Origin: CAYTSA01 sp964440345
Lineage (GTDB): Bacteria > Desulfobacterota > Desulfovibrionia > Desulfovibrionales > Desulfovibrionaceae
DNA length: 25,512 nt
Reading direction: 5' to 3'
Assembly: GCA_964440345.1 (NCBI GenBank)
Contig: CAYTSA010000055.1
Coordinates: 1 to 25,512 of the forward strand
This document shows, piece after piece, positions 1-7,000 of the stretch. Positions within the stretch are counted from its first letter, which is position 1, and every line of letters starts with the position of its first letter. The notes below the pieces were generated by a model. That model worked only from the letters and a program-made list of their open reading frames with translations. It ran no database searches and was not told where the DNA came from. The position numbers were made by a program, and so were the translations under genes.

Positions 1-62
1 TTTAAGGACAATGGAGGAGGCCCCTCACAAAGTAGAGTTGTGTCACAGTGAATAGTGGAGGA

Positions 63-91
63 TTGACAGGACATAACCATATGGTTATAAA
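63..91 (+). promoter_or_regulatory. Sigma70 promoter with palindromic operator for the toxin-antitoxin operon
   Basis: A TTGACA -35 box (63-68) and a TATAAA -10 box (86-91) are separated by exactly 17 bp. A perfect 16-bp palindrome, ATAACCATATGGTTAT (73-88), fills the spacer and enters the -10 box, which is where an autorepressing HigA-type antitoxin would bind. The expected transcription start falls at about 97-99, essentially on the toxin ATG, so the message may be leaderless or nearly so. Confidence 0.7.
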
Positions 92-96
92 CTTGT

Positions 97-423
97 ATGA
101 ACAAATGGGGGGTTGAATTTTGCAATGCACGTACTGAAAAGGAGTTTTTATCCTTTCCAAAAGATGTGCAGGCTCGTTTTACACGGTTACTTGATATGTT
201 TATTGAAAATGGGCCAGACTCTCTCGTTATGCCTTTGGCCAAACCTTTAGACAGTAAGCTCTGGGAGTTACGGACAACTGGCAAAGACGGGGCTGCGCAG
301 TGTCTTTATGTGTTGGATGCTGGTCAGACAATGGTTATTTTGAGGGCGTTTAGTAAAAAAACACAGAAAACCCCCAGGAAAGAGATAGACATAGCCTGGG
401 AGAGATGGAGAAACAGACAATGA
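97..423 (+). CDS. HigB/RelE-superfamily toxin (phage Gp49-like, DUF891)
   Basis: A 108-residue basic protein. Its central and C-terminal pattern (LWELR, then a hydrophobic strand CLYVLDAGQTMVILRAF, then a lysine-rich segment SKKTQKTP and an ERW helix) is typical of the Gp49-like/HigB branch of RelE-type toxins, which cleave mRNA on the ribosome. It overlaps the downstream XRE antitoxin by 4 bp (ATGA), the usual toxin-first HigBA order. The ATG lies only about 6 bp after a strong -10 box and has no Shine-Dalgarno sequence, so translation is probably leaderless; the family N-terminus agrees with this start. The flanking repeats and the lower GC of this gene than of its neighbours suggest acquisition by transfer. 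The family is clear; activity is inferred. Confidence 0.85.
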   Translation: MNKWGVEFCNARTEKEFLSFPKDVQARFTRLLDMFIENGPDSLVMPLAKPLDSKLWELRTTGKDGAAQCLYVLDAGQTMVILRAFSKKTQKTPRKEIDIAWERWRNRQ

Positions 424-704
424 AAGACGCAATCCCCTTTTCCGTAACGCGGGAGAAGCTGATGGCTGATCCAGAGTTCCGCAAGGAATACGACGCTCTG
501 GAAGAAGAGTTTGCATTCATTGGGCAAGCAATATCTGCAAGAACTCAAGCGGGCAAAACCCAAGCTCAGGTGGCGGAATCCATGGGCATATCACAACCGG
601 CAGTAGCCAAAATCGAAGCCGGAAAAGTGAAAAATCTGGACACCCTTAAGCGCTACGCCGCCGCCGTGGGGTGTCGCTTGCGGGTGGAGCTGGCGCCGCG
701 ATGA
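420..704 (+). CDS. XRE-family HigA-type antitoxin
   Basis: A 94-residue protein with a C-terminal helix-turn-helix of the XRE/Cro type (about residues 37-88: AGKTQAQVAESMGISQPAVA followed by KIEAGKVKNLDTLKRYAAAVG). I chose the ATG at 420 over the in-frame ATG at 405. It overlaps the toxin stop as ATGA and has GGAG 9 nt upstream, whereas 405 has its purine run too close. The expected role is to neutralise the upstream toxin and to repress the operon through the palindrome at 73-88. The N-terminal 35 residues are acidic, consistent with toxin binding. Confidence 0.85.
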   Translation: MKDAIPFSVTREKLMADPEFRKEYDALEEEFAFIGQAISARTQAGKTQAQVAESMGISQPAVAKIEAGKVKNLDTLKRYAAAVGCRLRVELAPR

Positions 705-940
705 AAAATATGGACCATTCGGGGCCACAATACGTTTTTTCCATGACGCCCTGGAATGATGCTCTTGGTCTGGCGACAAAGAGTTTTGGCCATTCAAGCC
801 GAGTCGAAATGGATGGTCAACAGGTGGGTGTTACGATGCTATCCAAGAATAGCGAGGTAGTTACTGTATACAGTGGTCCGATTGTTACGAACATAGAAAA
901 CCTGAGCCCTCCCTGGACCCCCCGCCTCCGCGTGGGGTGA
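701..940 (+). CDS. Small hypothetical protein coupled to the toxin-antitoxin pair, C-terminus formed by repeat DNA
   Basis: A 79-residue ORF whose ATG overlaps the antitoxin stop by 4 bp (ATGA), suggesting translational coupling. I do not recognise the family. Residues 1-70 look like ordinary protein (mixed polar and hydrophobic, QYVFSMTPWNDALG). The last residues (PPWTPRLRVG) are encoded by the start of a direct repeat that recurs at 1046-1084, so the original 3' end may have been replaced by repeat DNA. It may be a third operon member or a truncated remnant. Confidence 0.4.
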   Translation: MKNMDHSGPQYVFSMTPWNDALGLATKSFGHSSRVEMDGQQVGVTMLSKNSEVVTVYSGPIVTNIENLSPPWTPRLRVG

Positions 941-956
941 CATGGGGGGTGATGCG
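918..956. repeat. 39-bp direct repeat, copy 1
   Basis: A GC-rich 39-bp sequence (C-run, GCCTCCGCGTGGGGTGACA, then a G-run and TGATGCG) that recurs without mismatch at 1046-1084. The second copy leads directly into the 24-bp tandem array. Confidence 0.8.
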
Positions 957-976
957 GGAGAGGGTGACAACGGCGA

Positions 977-1024
977 CACTGTAATGCCCCCCGAATGTCA
1001 TGCCACGCAAAGGCGGGGCATCCA
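977..1024. repeat. 48-bp REP-like repeat, copy 1
   Basis: This sequence recurs at 1431-1478 with a single A/G difference. Its ends are inverted (ATGCCCC and GGGGCAT), so each copy can fold into a hairpin, as in REP-type extragenic elements. The two copies bracket the minisatellite and the assembly gap. Confidence 0.75.
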
Positions 1025-1045
1025 CGCTACGCCAGAGCCCCTGGC

Positions 1046-1084
1046 CCCCCCGCCTCCGCGTGGGGTGACATGGGGGGTGATGCG
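1046..1084. repeat. 39-bp direct repeat, copy 2
   Basis: An identical copy of 918-956. It overlaps the first unit of the 24-bp array, so the array probably grew by slippage from the TGATGCG end of this element. Confidence 0.8.
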
Positions 1085-1323
1085 TGGGGCAGTATCGGAT
1101 GTGATGCGTGGGGCAGTAGCGGATGTGATGCGTGGGGCAGTATCGGATGTGACGCGTGGGGCTTTATCGGATGTGATGCGTGGGGCAGTATCGGATGTGA
1201 TGCGTGGGGCAGTATCGGATGTGATGCGTGGGGCTTTATCGGAGGTGATGCGTGGGGCAGTATCGGATGTGACGCGTGGGGCTTTATCGGAGGTGACGCG
1301 TGGGGCTTTATCGGAGGTGACGC
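1077..1323. repeat. 24-bp tandem repeat (minisatellite), 10 full units and a partial unit
   Basis: Head-to-tail 24-bp units start at 1077, each opening GTGATGCGTGGGGC or GTGACGCGTGGGGC and ending in AGTATCGGAT or variants (TTTATCGGAG, AGTAGCGGAT). The variants are interspersed, which indicates unit shuffling. Because 24 is divisible by three and the unit lacks stops in most frames, several frames stay open on both strands, but none has coding features. The array runs into a 100-N gap, so its true length is unknown. Together with the flanking repeats it accounts for the gene-free stretch 941-1564. Confidence 0.9.
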
Positions 1324-1423
1324 NNNNNNNNNNNNNNNNNNNNNNNNNNNNNNNNNNNNNNNNNNNNNNNNNNNNNNNNNNNNNNNNNNNNNNNNNNNNN
1401 NNNNNNNNNNNNNNNNNNNNNNN
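1324..1423. other. Assembly gap of exactly 100 N
   Basis: Exactly 100 N, the usual placeholder for a gap of unknown size, placed inside the 24-bp tandem array. Array collapse is the likely cause. Confidence 0.95.
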
Positions 1424-1430
1424 CGGCTGC

Positions 1431-1478
1431 CACTGTAATGCCCCCCGAATGTCATGCCACGCGAAGGCGGGGCATCCA
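1431..1478. repeat. 48-bp REP-like repeat, copy 2
   Basis: Second copy of 977-1024, one mismatch, directly on the far side of the gap. Nothing else is recognisable up to the tRNA terminator at 1565. Confidence 0.75.
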
Positions 1479-1564
1479 GGCCTCGGCCATGCATTGTTTT
1501 TGAGTAGTAACTATGTAACTCCGCTTTCTTCCCCGTAGCGTTTCAAGTGGGGAGAGGATGGGGA

Positions 1565-1618
1565 GAAAAAAGCAAACGCCGTCTTGGAAACTTTTTTAGT
1601 GCTTCCCAAAACGGCGTT
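1565..1618 (-). terminator. Rho-independent terminator of tRNA-Leu
   Basis: Read on the minus strand, AACGCCGT pairs with ACGGCGTT, extended by an inner TTGG/CCAA pairing, and the stem is followed by TGCTTTTTT. It lies about 18 nt beyond the tRNA CCA end. Confidence 0.75.
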
Positions 1619-1636
1619 AACTAATTGATTTTATTA

Positions 1637-1723
1637 TGGTGCCGGGGGCGGGAGTCGAACCCGCACATTGTCTCCAATACCGGATTTTGAGTCCGGCGCG
1701 TCTACCAATTTCACCACCCCGGC
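1637..1723 (-). tRNA. tRNA-Leu (anticodon CAA)
   Basis: On the minus strand the acceptor arms GCCGGGG (1717-1723) and CCCCGGC (1641-1647) pair, followed by the discriminator A and an encoded CCA (1637-1639). The D-arm shows GGTGAAATTGGTAGAC, typical of leucine tRNAs. The anticodon loop CTCAAAA sits on a CCGGA/TCCGG stem and gives anticodon CAA (reads UUG). There is a long variable arm (class II), and the T-loop GTTCGACTC is normal. Length is 87 nt including CCA. Confidence 0.95.
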
Positions 1724-1739
1724 ACGGGGAAGGGACATC

Positions 1740-1768
1740 TTCTATGTCACAAGACCCCGGCGTGTCAA
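1740..1768 (-). promoter_or_regulatory. Likely promoter of tRNA-Leu
   Basis: On the minus strand a perfect TTGACA (1763-1768) is followed about 17 bp later by a weak -10 region (CATAGAA, about 1740-1746), placing the start roughly 10 nt before the tRNA. Confidence 0.5.
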
Positions 1769-1859
1769 GCTGCTGAAACACTTTTTCCTTCACTATCGGC
1801 AATGATTCACGTACACCCCCCCTTTGTTACGTTGCGGCATATACCATAAAGGACACGAA

Positions 1860-2546
1860 ATGCTCCCCATCGGAACCATCGTCAACGTCGCCGCCGTGCT
1901 CCTGGGCGGCTGCCTGGGACTGCTGCTGCGCGGCCGTACCCCCGACTCCTTTAAGGTCACCCTGTTTCACGGCTTGGCGCTGTGTGTCATGGTCTTGGGC
2001 ATGAAAATGGCTTTCACAGCGCCGGATGTGCTGCAGCTCATCTTTGCCGTGGCCCTGGGCGGGGCTGCGGGCGAGGCCCTGAAGCTGGAGGACCGGCTGG
2101 AGAGAGTAAGCGGCCGCATGAAGAAAGTCGCCAGGTCGGATAATCCCCATTTTGTGGACGGCATGGTCACCGCCTTTCTGGTCTTCTGCGTAGGGCCCAT
2201 GACTATCGTCGGCGCCTTTGACGAGGGCATCCGCAACGATCCTACGCTGCTGCTCACCAAGTCCGTGCTGGACGGCTTTGGCGCTTTGGCTTTTGCCGCC
2301 ACCTACGGCGTGGGCGTGCTCTTTTCCGTGCTGCCTCTGGCTTTGTATCAGGGGGCGCTGACCCTTGGCGGCTCGGCTCTGCAATCAGTCTTCACCCCAC
2401 CCCTCATCGACCAGATAACAGCCACGGGCGGGGTGCTCATCCTCGGCATCGGCGTGAAAATGTTGGACATGCAGAATGTCCGCGTGGGCAATCTGCTGCC
2501 AGCTCTGGTCTTTGCCCCGGTCATTGCCGCGTTGTTCGCGTCATGA
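1860..2546 (+). CDS. DUF554 family membrane protein (YdfK/YqgA-like)
   Basis: A 228-residue, very hydrophobic protein with about six or seven membrane segments. The start PIGTIVNVAAVLLGGCLGLLL and the internal motif FCVGPMTIVGAFDEGI are hallmarks of the DUF554 family (E. coli YqgA, B. subtilis YdfK), whose function is not established. I chose ATG 1860 over the in-frame 1824: it has an AAAGGA ribosome site and removes a non-hydrophobic 12-residue extension. Its stop overlaps the next gene's ATG (ATGA), so the two are probably co-translated. Confidence 0.85.
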   Translation: MLPIGTIVNVAAVLLGGCLGLLLRGRTPDSFKVTLFHGLALCVMVLGMKMAFTAPDVLQLIFAVALGGAAGEALKLEDRLERVSGRMKKVARSDNPHFVDGMVTAFLVFCVGPMTIVGAFDEGIRNDPTLLLTKSVLDGFGALAFAATYGVGVLFSVLPLALYQGALTLGGSALQSVFTPPLIDQITATGGVLILGIGVKMLDMQNVRVGNLLPALVFAPVIAALFAS

Positions 2547-3382
2547 CCGCCATTCTGCTTTCGCTGGCCGCCTGCGTGGGCTGGGGCGCGGCCGATTTTC
2601 TGGGCGGCTGGACCTGCCGCCGGCTGCCCACGCTCACCGTGCTGCTCGTCTCCACGTTCTTTGGTTTGGGCGCCATAGGGCTTATTGTACTGGCCCGTGG
2701 AACGCCGCCGCCTATGGACGCGCGGTTGCTCTGGGCGCTGCTGGGCGGCGCTCTGGGCGTGGCCGCCATGTTTTTGCTCTACCGCGCCATGGCCGTGGGC
2801 TCCATGGCTATCATCTCGCCCATCAGCTCGGCCGGGGTGGTCATCCCTATCGCCGCCGGGCTGTTTATGGGCGATTCTGTCTCGGCGCTTCAGGGCGCTG
2901 GCATTGCGGCTGCAGGCGCTGGCGCAGTGCTGGCCGCCCGGGAAAAAGACCCGGCCGGAGGCCGCGTACGCGCAGCCAAGGGCGTGAACCTGGCCGTGGC
3001 TGCGGCTGTGGCCATCGGCTGTTTTTTTGTGACCATGGACCTTGCCAGCGAGCCTGACCCCGTCTACGCCTCGTTTTTGATGCGCATCTCTTTTGCTGGC
3101 TGCCTGACCAGCCTGTACGTCTTTATGCGGCCGAACCTGTCTGTGCGTGGCTGGAACTGGACCGCGCTGGTTGCCCTGGGCGTGGTGGACGCCCTGGCCA
3201 GCCTGTCCTTTGTGGCCGCCACCGCCTACGGCATGCTCTCCATCGTATCGGTCATCAGCGCGTTGTACCCGGCCGTGACCGTGGCGCTCTCTTTGGGCGT
3301 GCTGCGGGAGCGGCCCCGGCCAGTGCAGTGGCTGGGCATCTGTCTGGCGCTCGTGGGCGTAGGGCTGATAGCCGGGGGCTGA
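2543..3382 (+). CDS. DMT-superfamily (EamA) permease
   Basis: A 279-residue integral membrane protein with about ten predicted helices in two EamA halves (about residues 1-135 and 147-278). Conserved features include the N-terminal GWGAADFLGG, the helix-4-like AMAVGSMAIISPISSAGVVIPI, and a C-terminal block (MLSIVSVISALYPAVTVALS followed by LRERPRPVQWLGI) typical of drug/metabolite exporters. The substrate cannot be read from sequence. It is translationally coupled to the DUF554 gene. The 227 bp after it hold no gene or convincing terminator. Confidence 0.85.
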   Translation: MTAILLSLAACVGWGAADFLGGWTCRRLPTLTVLLVSTFFGLGAIGLIVLARGTPPPMDARLLWALLGGALGVAAMFLLYRAMAVGSMAIISPISSAGVVIPIAAGLFMGDSVSALQGAGIAAAGAGAVLAAREKDPAGGRVRAAKGVNLAVAAAVAIGCFFVTMDLASEPDPVYASFLMRISFAGCLTSLYVFMRPNLSVRGWNWTALVALGVVDALASLSFVAATAYGMLSIVSVISALYPAVTVALSLGVLRERPRPVQWLGICLALVGVGLIAGG

Positions 3383-3609
3383 AACTTGAGGAGCGCAGGA
3401 CGGTGGGGCAGGGCGGCGGCGCGTTTGGGGGGCTTGCGCGTAAAGACGAAGCGGAAGCTTCAGGAAAATTAACTAGTTCGACCAGACTCCACCTCGCTGG
3501 CAATAACTGAGGCCATCCAGGCGTTAAGGCTCTTGCCTTGCGCTGTCGCGCATCACCGCCGTTGGCTTCGCGTTGTTCACCTTCATCTGCGTATGTCTGT
3601 GGAAAAAGC

Positions 3610-4704
3610 CTACCCTGTTCCGGCGTCGCCGGTTGTGTCGCTATTCCCATTGGGCGAGCGGGGCCACGACAAATAGACCGATTTGAACAGTGTGGCCAGG
3701 GGGATGGCCAGAAACACGCCCCAGAAGCCCCAAATACCCCCAAAGAACAGTACGGCCAGGATGATGGAGACCGGGTGCAGATTCACAGCTTCAGAGAACA
3801 GCAGGGGGACCAGCACGTTGCCGTCCAGGGCCTGGATGACAAGGTACACGATGACCACCCAGAAGAAGGGCGGCGTCCAGCCGAATTGGAACAGACCCAC
3901 CAGCGCCACTGGCACGGTGACGACGGCCGCGCCCACGTACGGAACCACCACGGACAGGCCCACCATCAGTCCTAACAGCTCGGCGTACCTGAGCCCCAGC
4001 ACGGCAAAGGCCACCCAGGTGACCAGCCCAACTACGACGATCTCGATGACCTTGCCCCGTATGTAGTTGGCAATCTGGGCGTCCATGTCGCTCCAAATTT
4101 TGCGCATCAGCTCACGCCGGCGGGGCAGCAAGTCAGAGAGGGAGTCCATCAGCTTATTCTGGTCCTTGAGCATAAAAAAGATGAGTATCGGCACAAGGAT
4201 AAGATACACAAGCCAGGCCACCACGTTGGGGATGTTGGCCATGGACACGCTGACCAACATCTGTCCGGTCTGGCGCAGCTCCCGCGTGGCCTCGGTGAGC
4301 AGGTTATTGACGTACTGTTCGGACAATATTTGCGGATACCGTTCCTGCAGCTCGAAGAACCATTCCTGGACCATCAGGGCGATGGAGGGCAGTTCCTTGC
4401 TCAAACTGAGGAGCTGTTGCCAGACCAAGGGCAGCAGCCAGATCAGCACGCCAGCGCCCAGCCCCACGAAAAACACAAAGGATATGAGCACTGCGCCCAG
4501 CCGCGGCACGCCCAGCCGGCGCAACAGGCCCACCAGCCCCTGCAGCAGGTAGGCCAGCACCAGGGCAATGAGGAAGGGCATGAGCACGTTGCCCAGAAAG
4601 ATGACCACAGCAAACAGGCTGATGAGCAGTACGGCAAAAACAACGGTCTCTTCATCAAAAAAGTAGCGCTCCCACCAGGAGCGCAACACTTGGCGAATGG
4701 GCAT
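3610..4704 (-). CDS. AI-2E family (PerM/YdiK-like) permease
   Basis: A 364-residue protein with a hydrophobic N-terminal block (about 20-90), a long amphipathic loop (about 95-155) and a C-terminal membrane bundle. The conserved loops PYVGAAVVTVPVALVGL and IQALDGNVLVPLLFSEAVNL followed by HPVSIILAVLFFGGIWGFWG are diagnostic of the AI-2E transporter family (PF01594). Despite the name, most members are not shown to move autoinducer-2; some are Na+/H+ antiporters. The GAGG before the ATG supports this start. It is transcribed away from apt, which lies 160 bp beyond its start. Confidence 0.88.
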   Translation of the reverse strand: MPIRQVLRSWWERYFFDEETVVFAVLLISLFAVVIFLGNVLMPFLIALVLAYLLQGLVGLLRRLGVPRLGAVLISFVFFVGLGAGVLIWLLPLVWQQLLSLSKELPSIALMVQEWFFELQERYPQILSEQYVNNLLTEATRELRQTGQMLVSVSMANIPNVVAWLVYLILVPILIFFMLKDQNKLMDSLSDLLPRRRELMRKIWSDMDAQIANYIRGKVIEIVVVGLVTWVAFAVLGLRYAELLGLMVGLSVVVPYVGAAVVTVPVALVGLFQFGWTPPFFWVVIVYLVIQALDGNVLVPLLFSEAVNLHPVSIILAVLFFGGIWGFWGVFLAIPLATLFKSVYLSWPRSPNGNSDTTGDAGTG

Positions 4705-4863
4705 GGGGACCTCGCGCTTATTGGTTTCTCCTGCCTGTATACAGCAGAGCGGCCCGGTCGTTCAAGCGCCAGATTGAAGCGCAACGAGGTCCGCAGATTG
4801 ACATTTCACCGGCTTATGGGCCAGAAACAGATTCAGTATTCACCCTACCCTGCAGGAGGCTTT

Positions 4864-5376
4864 ATGAATCTTCGCGAGTACATCCGGGACATACCGGACT
4901 ATCCCAAACCGGGAATCACGTTTTTTGACATTACGCCTATTCTTATGGCGCCCGAGGCCTTTCGCTACACCATCGACCAGCTGGCCGCGACCTTTGCCGG
5001 CTGCGGCGCCAACAAGATCGTGGCCGCGGACGCCCGGGGCTTTATCTTTGGCGCGCCCCTGGCCGTGCACCTGGGCATGGGCTTTATCCCTGTGCGCAAG
5101 CCGGGCAAGCTGCCCTATGAGACCATCTGCGCATCCTATGAGCTGGAATACGGCACGGACACGCTGAACATGCACATAGACGCCGTGGGCAAAGGCGACA
5201 AGGTGCTGGTCATTGACGATCTGCTGGCCACGGGCGGGACTGCGGGCTGCATGGCCCAGCTGGTGGAGGAATCTGGCGGCGAGCTTGTCGGCATGGGCTT
5301 TGTGGTCGAACTGGGCTTTCTGGACGGCGGCGCCAAGCTGAACGGCATTCCATATTCAAGTCTGCTGACATTATAA
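4864..5376 (+). CDS. apt: Adenine phosphoribosyltransferase
   Basis: A 170-residue cytoplasmic enzyme that converts adenine and PRPP to AMP and pyrophosphate. The N-terminus MNLREYIRDIPDYPKPGITF is the family signature, followed by DARGFIFGAPLA (57-68), a flexible loop containing RKPGKLPYE (78-86), and the PRPP-binding motif VLVIDDLLATGGTA (114-127). AGGAGG sits 4-10 nt before ATG 4864; the longer upstream reading is antisense to the AI-2E gene region and not credible. A TTGACA at 4798 could be part of its promoter, but no good -10 follows. It heads a salvage operon with the MTA phosphorylase, whose pathway releases adenine. Confidence 0.95.
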   Translation: MNLREYIRDIPDYPKPGITFFDITPILMAPEAFRYTIDQLAATFAGCGANKIVAADARGFIFGAPLAVHLGMGFIPVRKPGKLPYETICASYELEYGTDTLNMHIDAVGKGDKVLVIDDLLATGGTAGCMAQLVEESGGELVGMGFVVELGFLDGGAKLNGIPYSSLLTL

Positions 5377-5400
5377 TGTTCTGATATTAAGGGAGATGCT

Positions 5401-6147
5401 ATGCAGCGCATAGGTGTAATCGGCGGAAGTGGCCTGGATGATCCGGATATTCTACATGGCGCGCGGGACATTGAGGCGCAGACCCCCTGGGGCTGTCTGG
5501 TTTCGCCCATCAAGGCCGGAAACATTGGGGACAAGGAAGTCTTTCTGGTGGCGCGGCACGGCCGGCATCATACGGCCACGCCCACCTGCGTGAACAACCG
5601 CGCGCACATATGGGCGCTGAAGGAGCAAGGCTGCGAGGCCATCCTGGCCTCCACCGCTGTGGGCTCCCTGCGCCGGGCCATAGACCGCGGACATCTGGTG
5701 GTGCTGGATCAGTTCATTGACTTTACGCGCCGCCGGGATTTGACCTTTCATGACGCCTTTGAGCCCCATGCAGCAGCGCATACGCCTATGGCCGACCCCT
5801 TTGACGCCGGGTTGCGGCAAACCCTCATCCAGTGCTTGAAAGAATTGAGGTATGATCACCATGAAAAAGGCACGGTGGTCACCATAGAGGGACCGCGGTT
5901 CTCCACCCGTGCTGAATCCCACATGTTCCGGGCCTGGGGCGCGGATGTAATCAACATGTCCACTGCGCCGGAATGCGCCCTGGCCACCGAGGCCGGCATC
6001 CCCTACGCCGCGGTGGCCATGTCCACAGACTATGACTGCTGGAAAGAGGACGAAGCCCCGGTGACCTGGGAAGAAATACTAAAGATATTCAAGCAAAACG
6101 CTGAAAAAATGACCAGCCTGCTTGTGCAGGCGGTCCAGCGGCTATGA
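5401..6147 (+). CDS. mtnP: S-methyl-5'-thioadenosine phosphorylase (MTAP/PNP family)
   Basis: A 248-residue enzyme of the MTAP/purine nucleoside phosphorylase family. It would split 5'-methylthioadenosine with phosphate into adenine and methylthioribose-1-phosphate. Visible motifs are IGVIGGSGLDD (4-14), the phosphate/purine-site RHGRHHTATPTCVNNRAHIW (53-72), the TEIEGPRFSTR-like TIEGPRFSTRAES, INMSTAPECALATEAGIPYA, and TDYDCW near the end. The NMS-x-PE-x-LA version and TDYDCW favour MTA over inosine/guanosine phosphorylase, though specificity cannot be proven. GGGAG precedes the ATG. The adenine product would feed apt directly, which fits the 24-bp spacing between the two genes. Confidence 0.88.
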   Translation: MQRIGVIGGSGLDDPDILHGARDIEAQTPWGCLVSPIKAGNIGDKEVFLVARHGRHHTATPTCVNNRAHIWALKEQGCEAILASTAVGSLRRAIDRGHLVVLDQFIDFTRRRDLTFHDAFEPHAAAHTPMADPFDAGLRQTLIQCLKELRYDHHEKGTVVTIEGPRFSTRAESHMFRAWGADVINMSTAPECALATEAGIPYAAVAMSTDYDCWKEDEAPVTWEEILKIFKQNAEKMTSLLVQAVQRL

Positions 6148-6959
6148 CTGCGGGAGGGCGCATGGGCTGGATAGAGCTGGATGGCGACAGGATATATTAC
6201 GAAGAGTTGGGCGAAGGTCAGCCGCTTCTCTTCATCTCCGGCTGGGCGTCGGACGCCACTGCCTGGCGCGATGACATGGCCTGGTTCAGCAAGCAGGGAT
6301 TTCGCTGCCTGACATTGGAACACCCTGGTTTGTCCGGCCAGCCGCTGCCAGAAGGACCTTTTGGAACGCCGCAGATGGCAGACCGCATTGCATCCGGGCT
6401 GCGCGCCTTGGGGCTGGAGCAGGTGGCCGCGCTGGGCCTGTCCATGGGCGGCGCTGTGGCCCAGGAGCTGGCCTTGCGGCATCCGGAGCTGGTGGAAAAG
6501 TGCGTCCTGTGCGGGACATGGGCCAAATTCGACATCCGCGCCGCCCGTGCTGTGGAGAGTTGCCTAGGGCTGATGCAGAGTTGCGGCCGCGCCGCCGCGC
6601 TGCGCATGATCTTGTGGCTGGTATTCGGGTCAGTTTTTTATGAAAAGAACCTGGCCGCCGTTGACGGGCTGGAGGAGCTGGGCCTGACCGCCCCTGTGTC
6701 ATTAGATGTTTACGATTACCAGGCCCAAGCTTGCCTGGCGCATGATACGGAATCACGGCTGGGCGGGGTTCGCTGCCCGGCGCTGGTGCTGCACGGAGAC
6801 GAAGACTTGTTGCTGCGCCCACGCCACGGCCGCATGCTGGCGGAGCGCATTCCGGACGCTCAATACGTGGAGTTTCCTGAGGCTGGGCACTGTCATATTT
6901 GGGAACAGCCACGGCTGTTCCGGCGAAGCGTGATGGAGTTCGTCAGGGCTGGCGTTTAG
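6144..6959 (+). CDS. Alpha/beta-hydrolase fold protein
   Basis: A 271-residue hydrolase with a full triad: nucleophile elbow GLSMGG (Ser100), acid in HGDEDLL (Asp221 or Asp219) and His249 in EAGHC. A cap region spans about residues 130-205, and a GW motif after strand 3 (ISGWASDATAW) resembles haloperoxidase/esterase-type members. It overlaps the mtnP stop as ATGA; a second ATG at 6162 with GGGAGGG upstream is an equally good start and gives 265 residues. The substrate is unknown. Its place at the end of the salvage operon may be incidental. It converges on the dodecaheme cytochrome with 41 bp between stops. Confidence 0.85.
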   Translation: MTAGGRMGWIELDGDRIYYEELGEGQPLLFISGWASDATAWRDDMAWFSKQGFRCLTLEHPGLSGQPLPEGPFGTPQMADRIASGLRALGLEQVAALGLSMGGAVAQELALRHPELVEKCVLCGTWAKFDIRAARAVESCLGLMQSCGRAAALRMILWLVFGSVFYEKNLAAVDGLEELGLTAPVSLDVYDYQAQACLAHDTESRLGGVRCPALVLHGDEDLLLRPRHGRMLAERIPDAQYVEFPEAGHCHIWEQPRLFRRSVMEFVRAGV

Positions 6960-7000
6960 AAAAGCGCTGATGCAGGGCTGGATCGGATGCTCCCCTTGTC

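Noticed and set aside
1077..1323. CRISPR array
   Set aside because: Units are contiguous with no spacers and no cas genes nearby. The same holds for 21611-21745.
942..1538. Long ORFs through the 24-bp array on both strands (repeating eight-residue peptides)
   Set aside because: The unit length is a multiple of three and the unit lacks stops in most frames, so open frames arise automatically. There is no ribosome site and no known domain, and a 100-N gap lies inside.
1827..2384. 185-residue minus-strand ORF opposite the DUF554 gene
   Set aside because: It is a GC-driven shadow of a conserved membrane protein, with glutamine/histidine-rich low-complexity composition.
3383..3609. Terminator between the convergent DMT and AI-2E genes
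   Set aside because: Only a weak AAGGC/GCCTT hairpin without a U-run is present.
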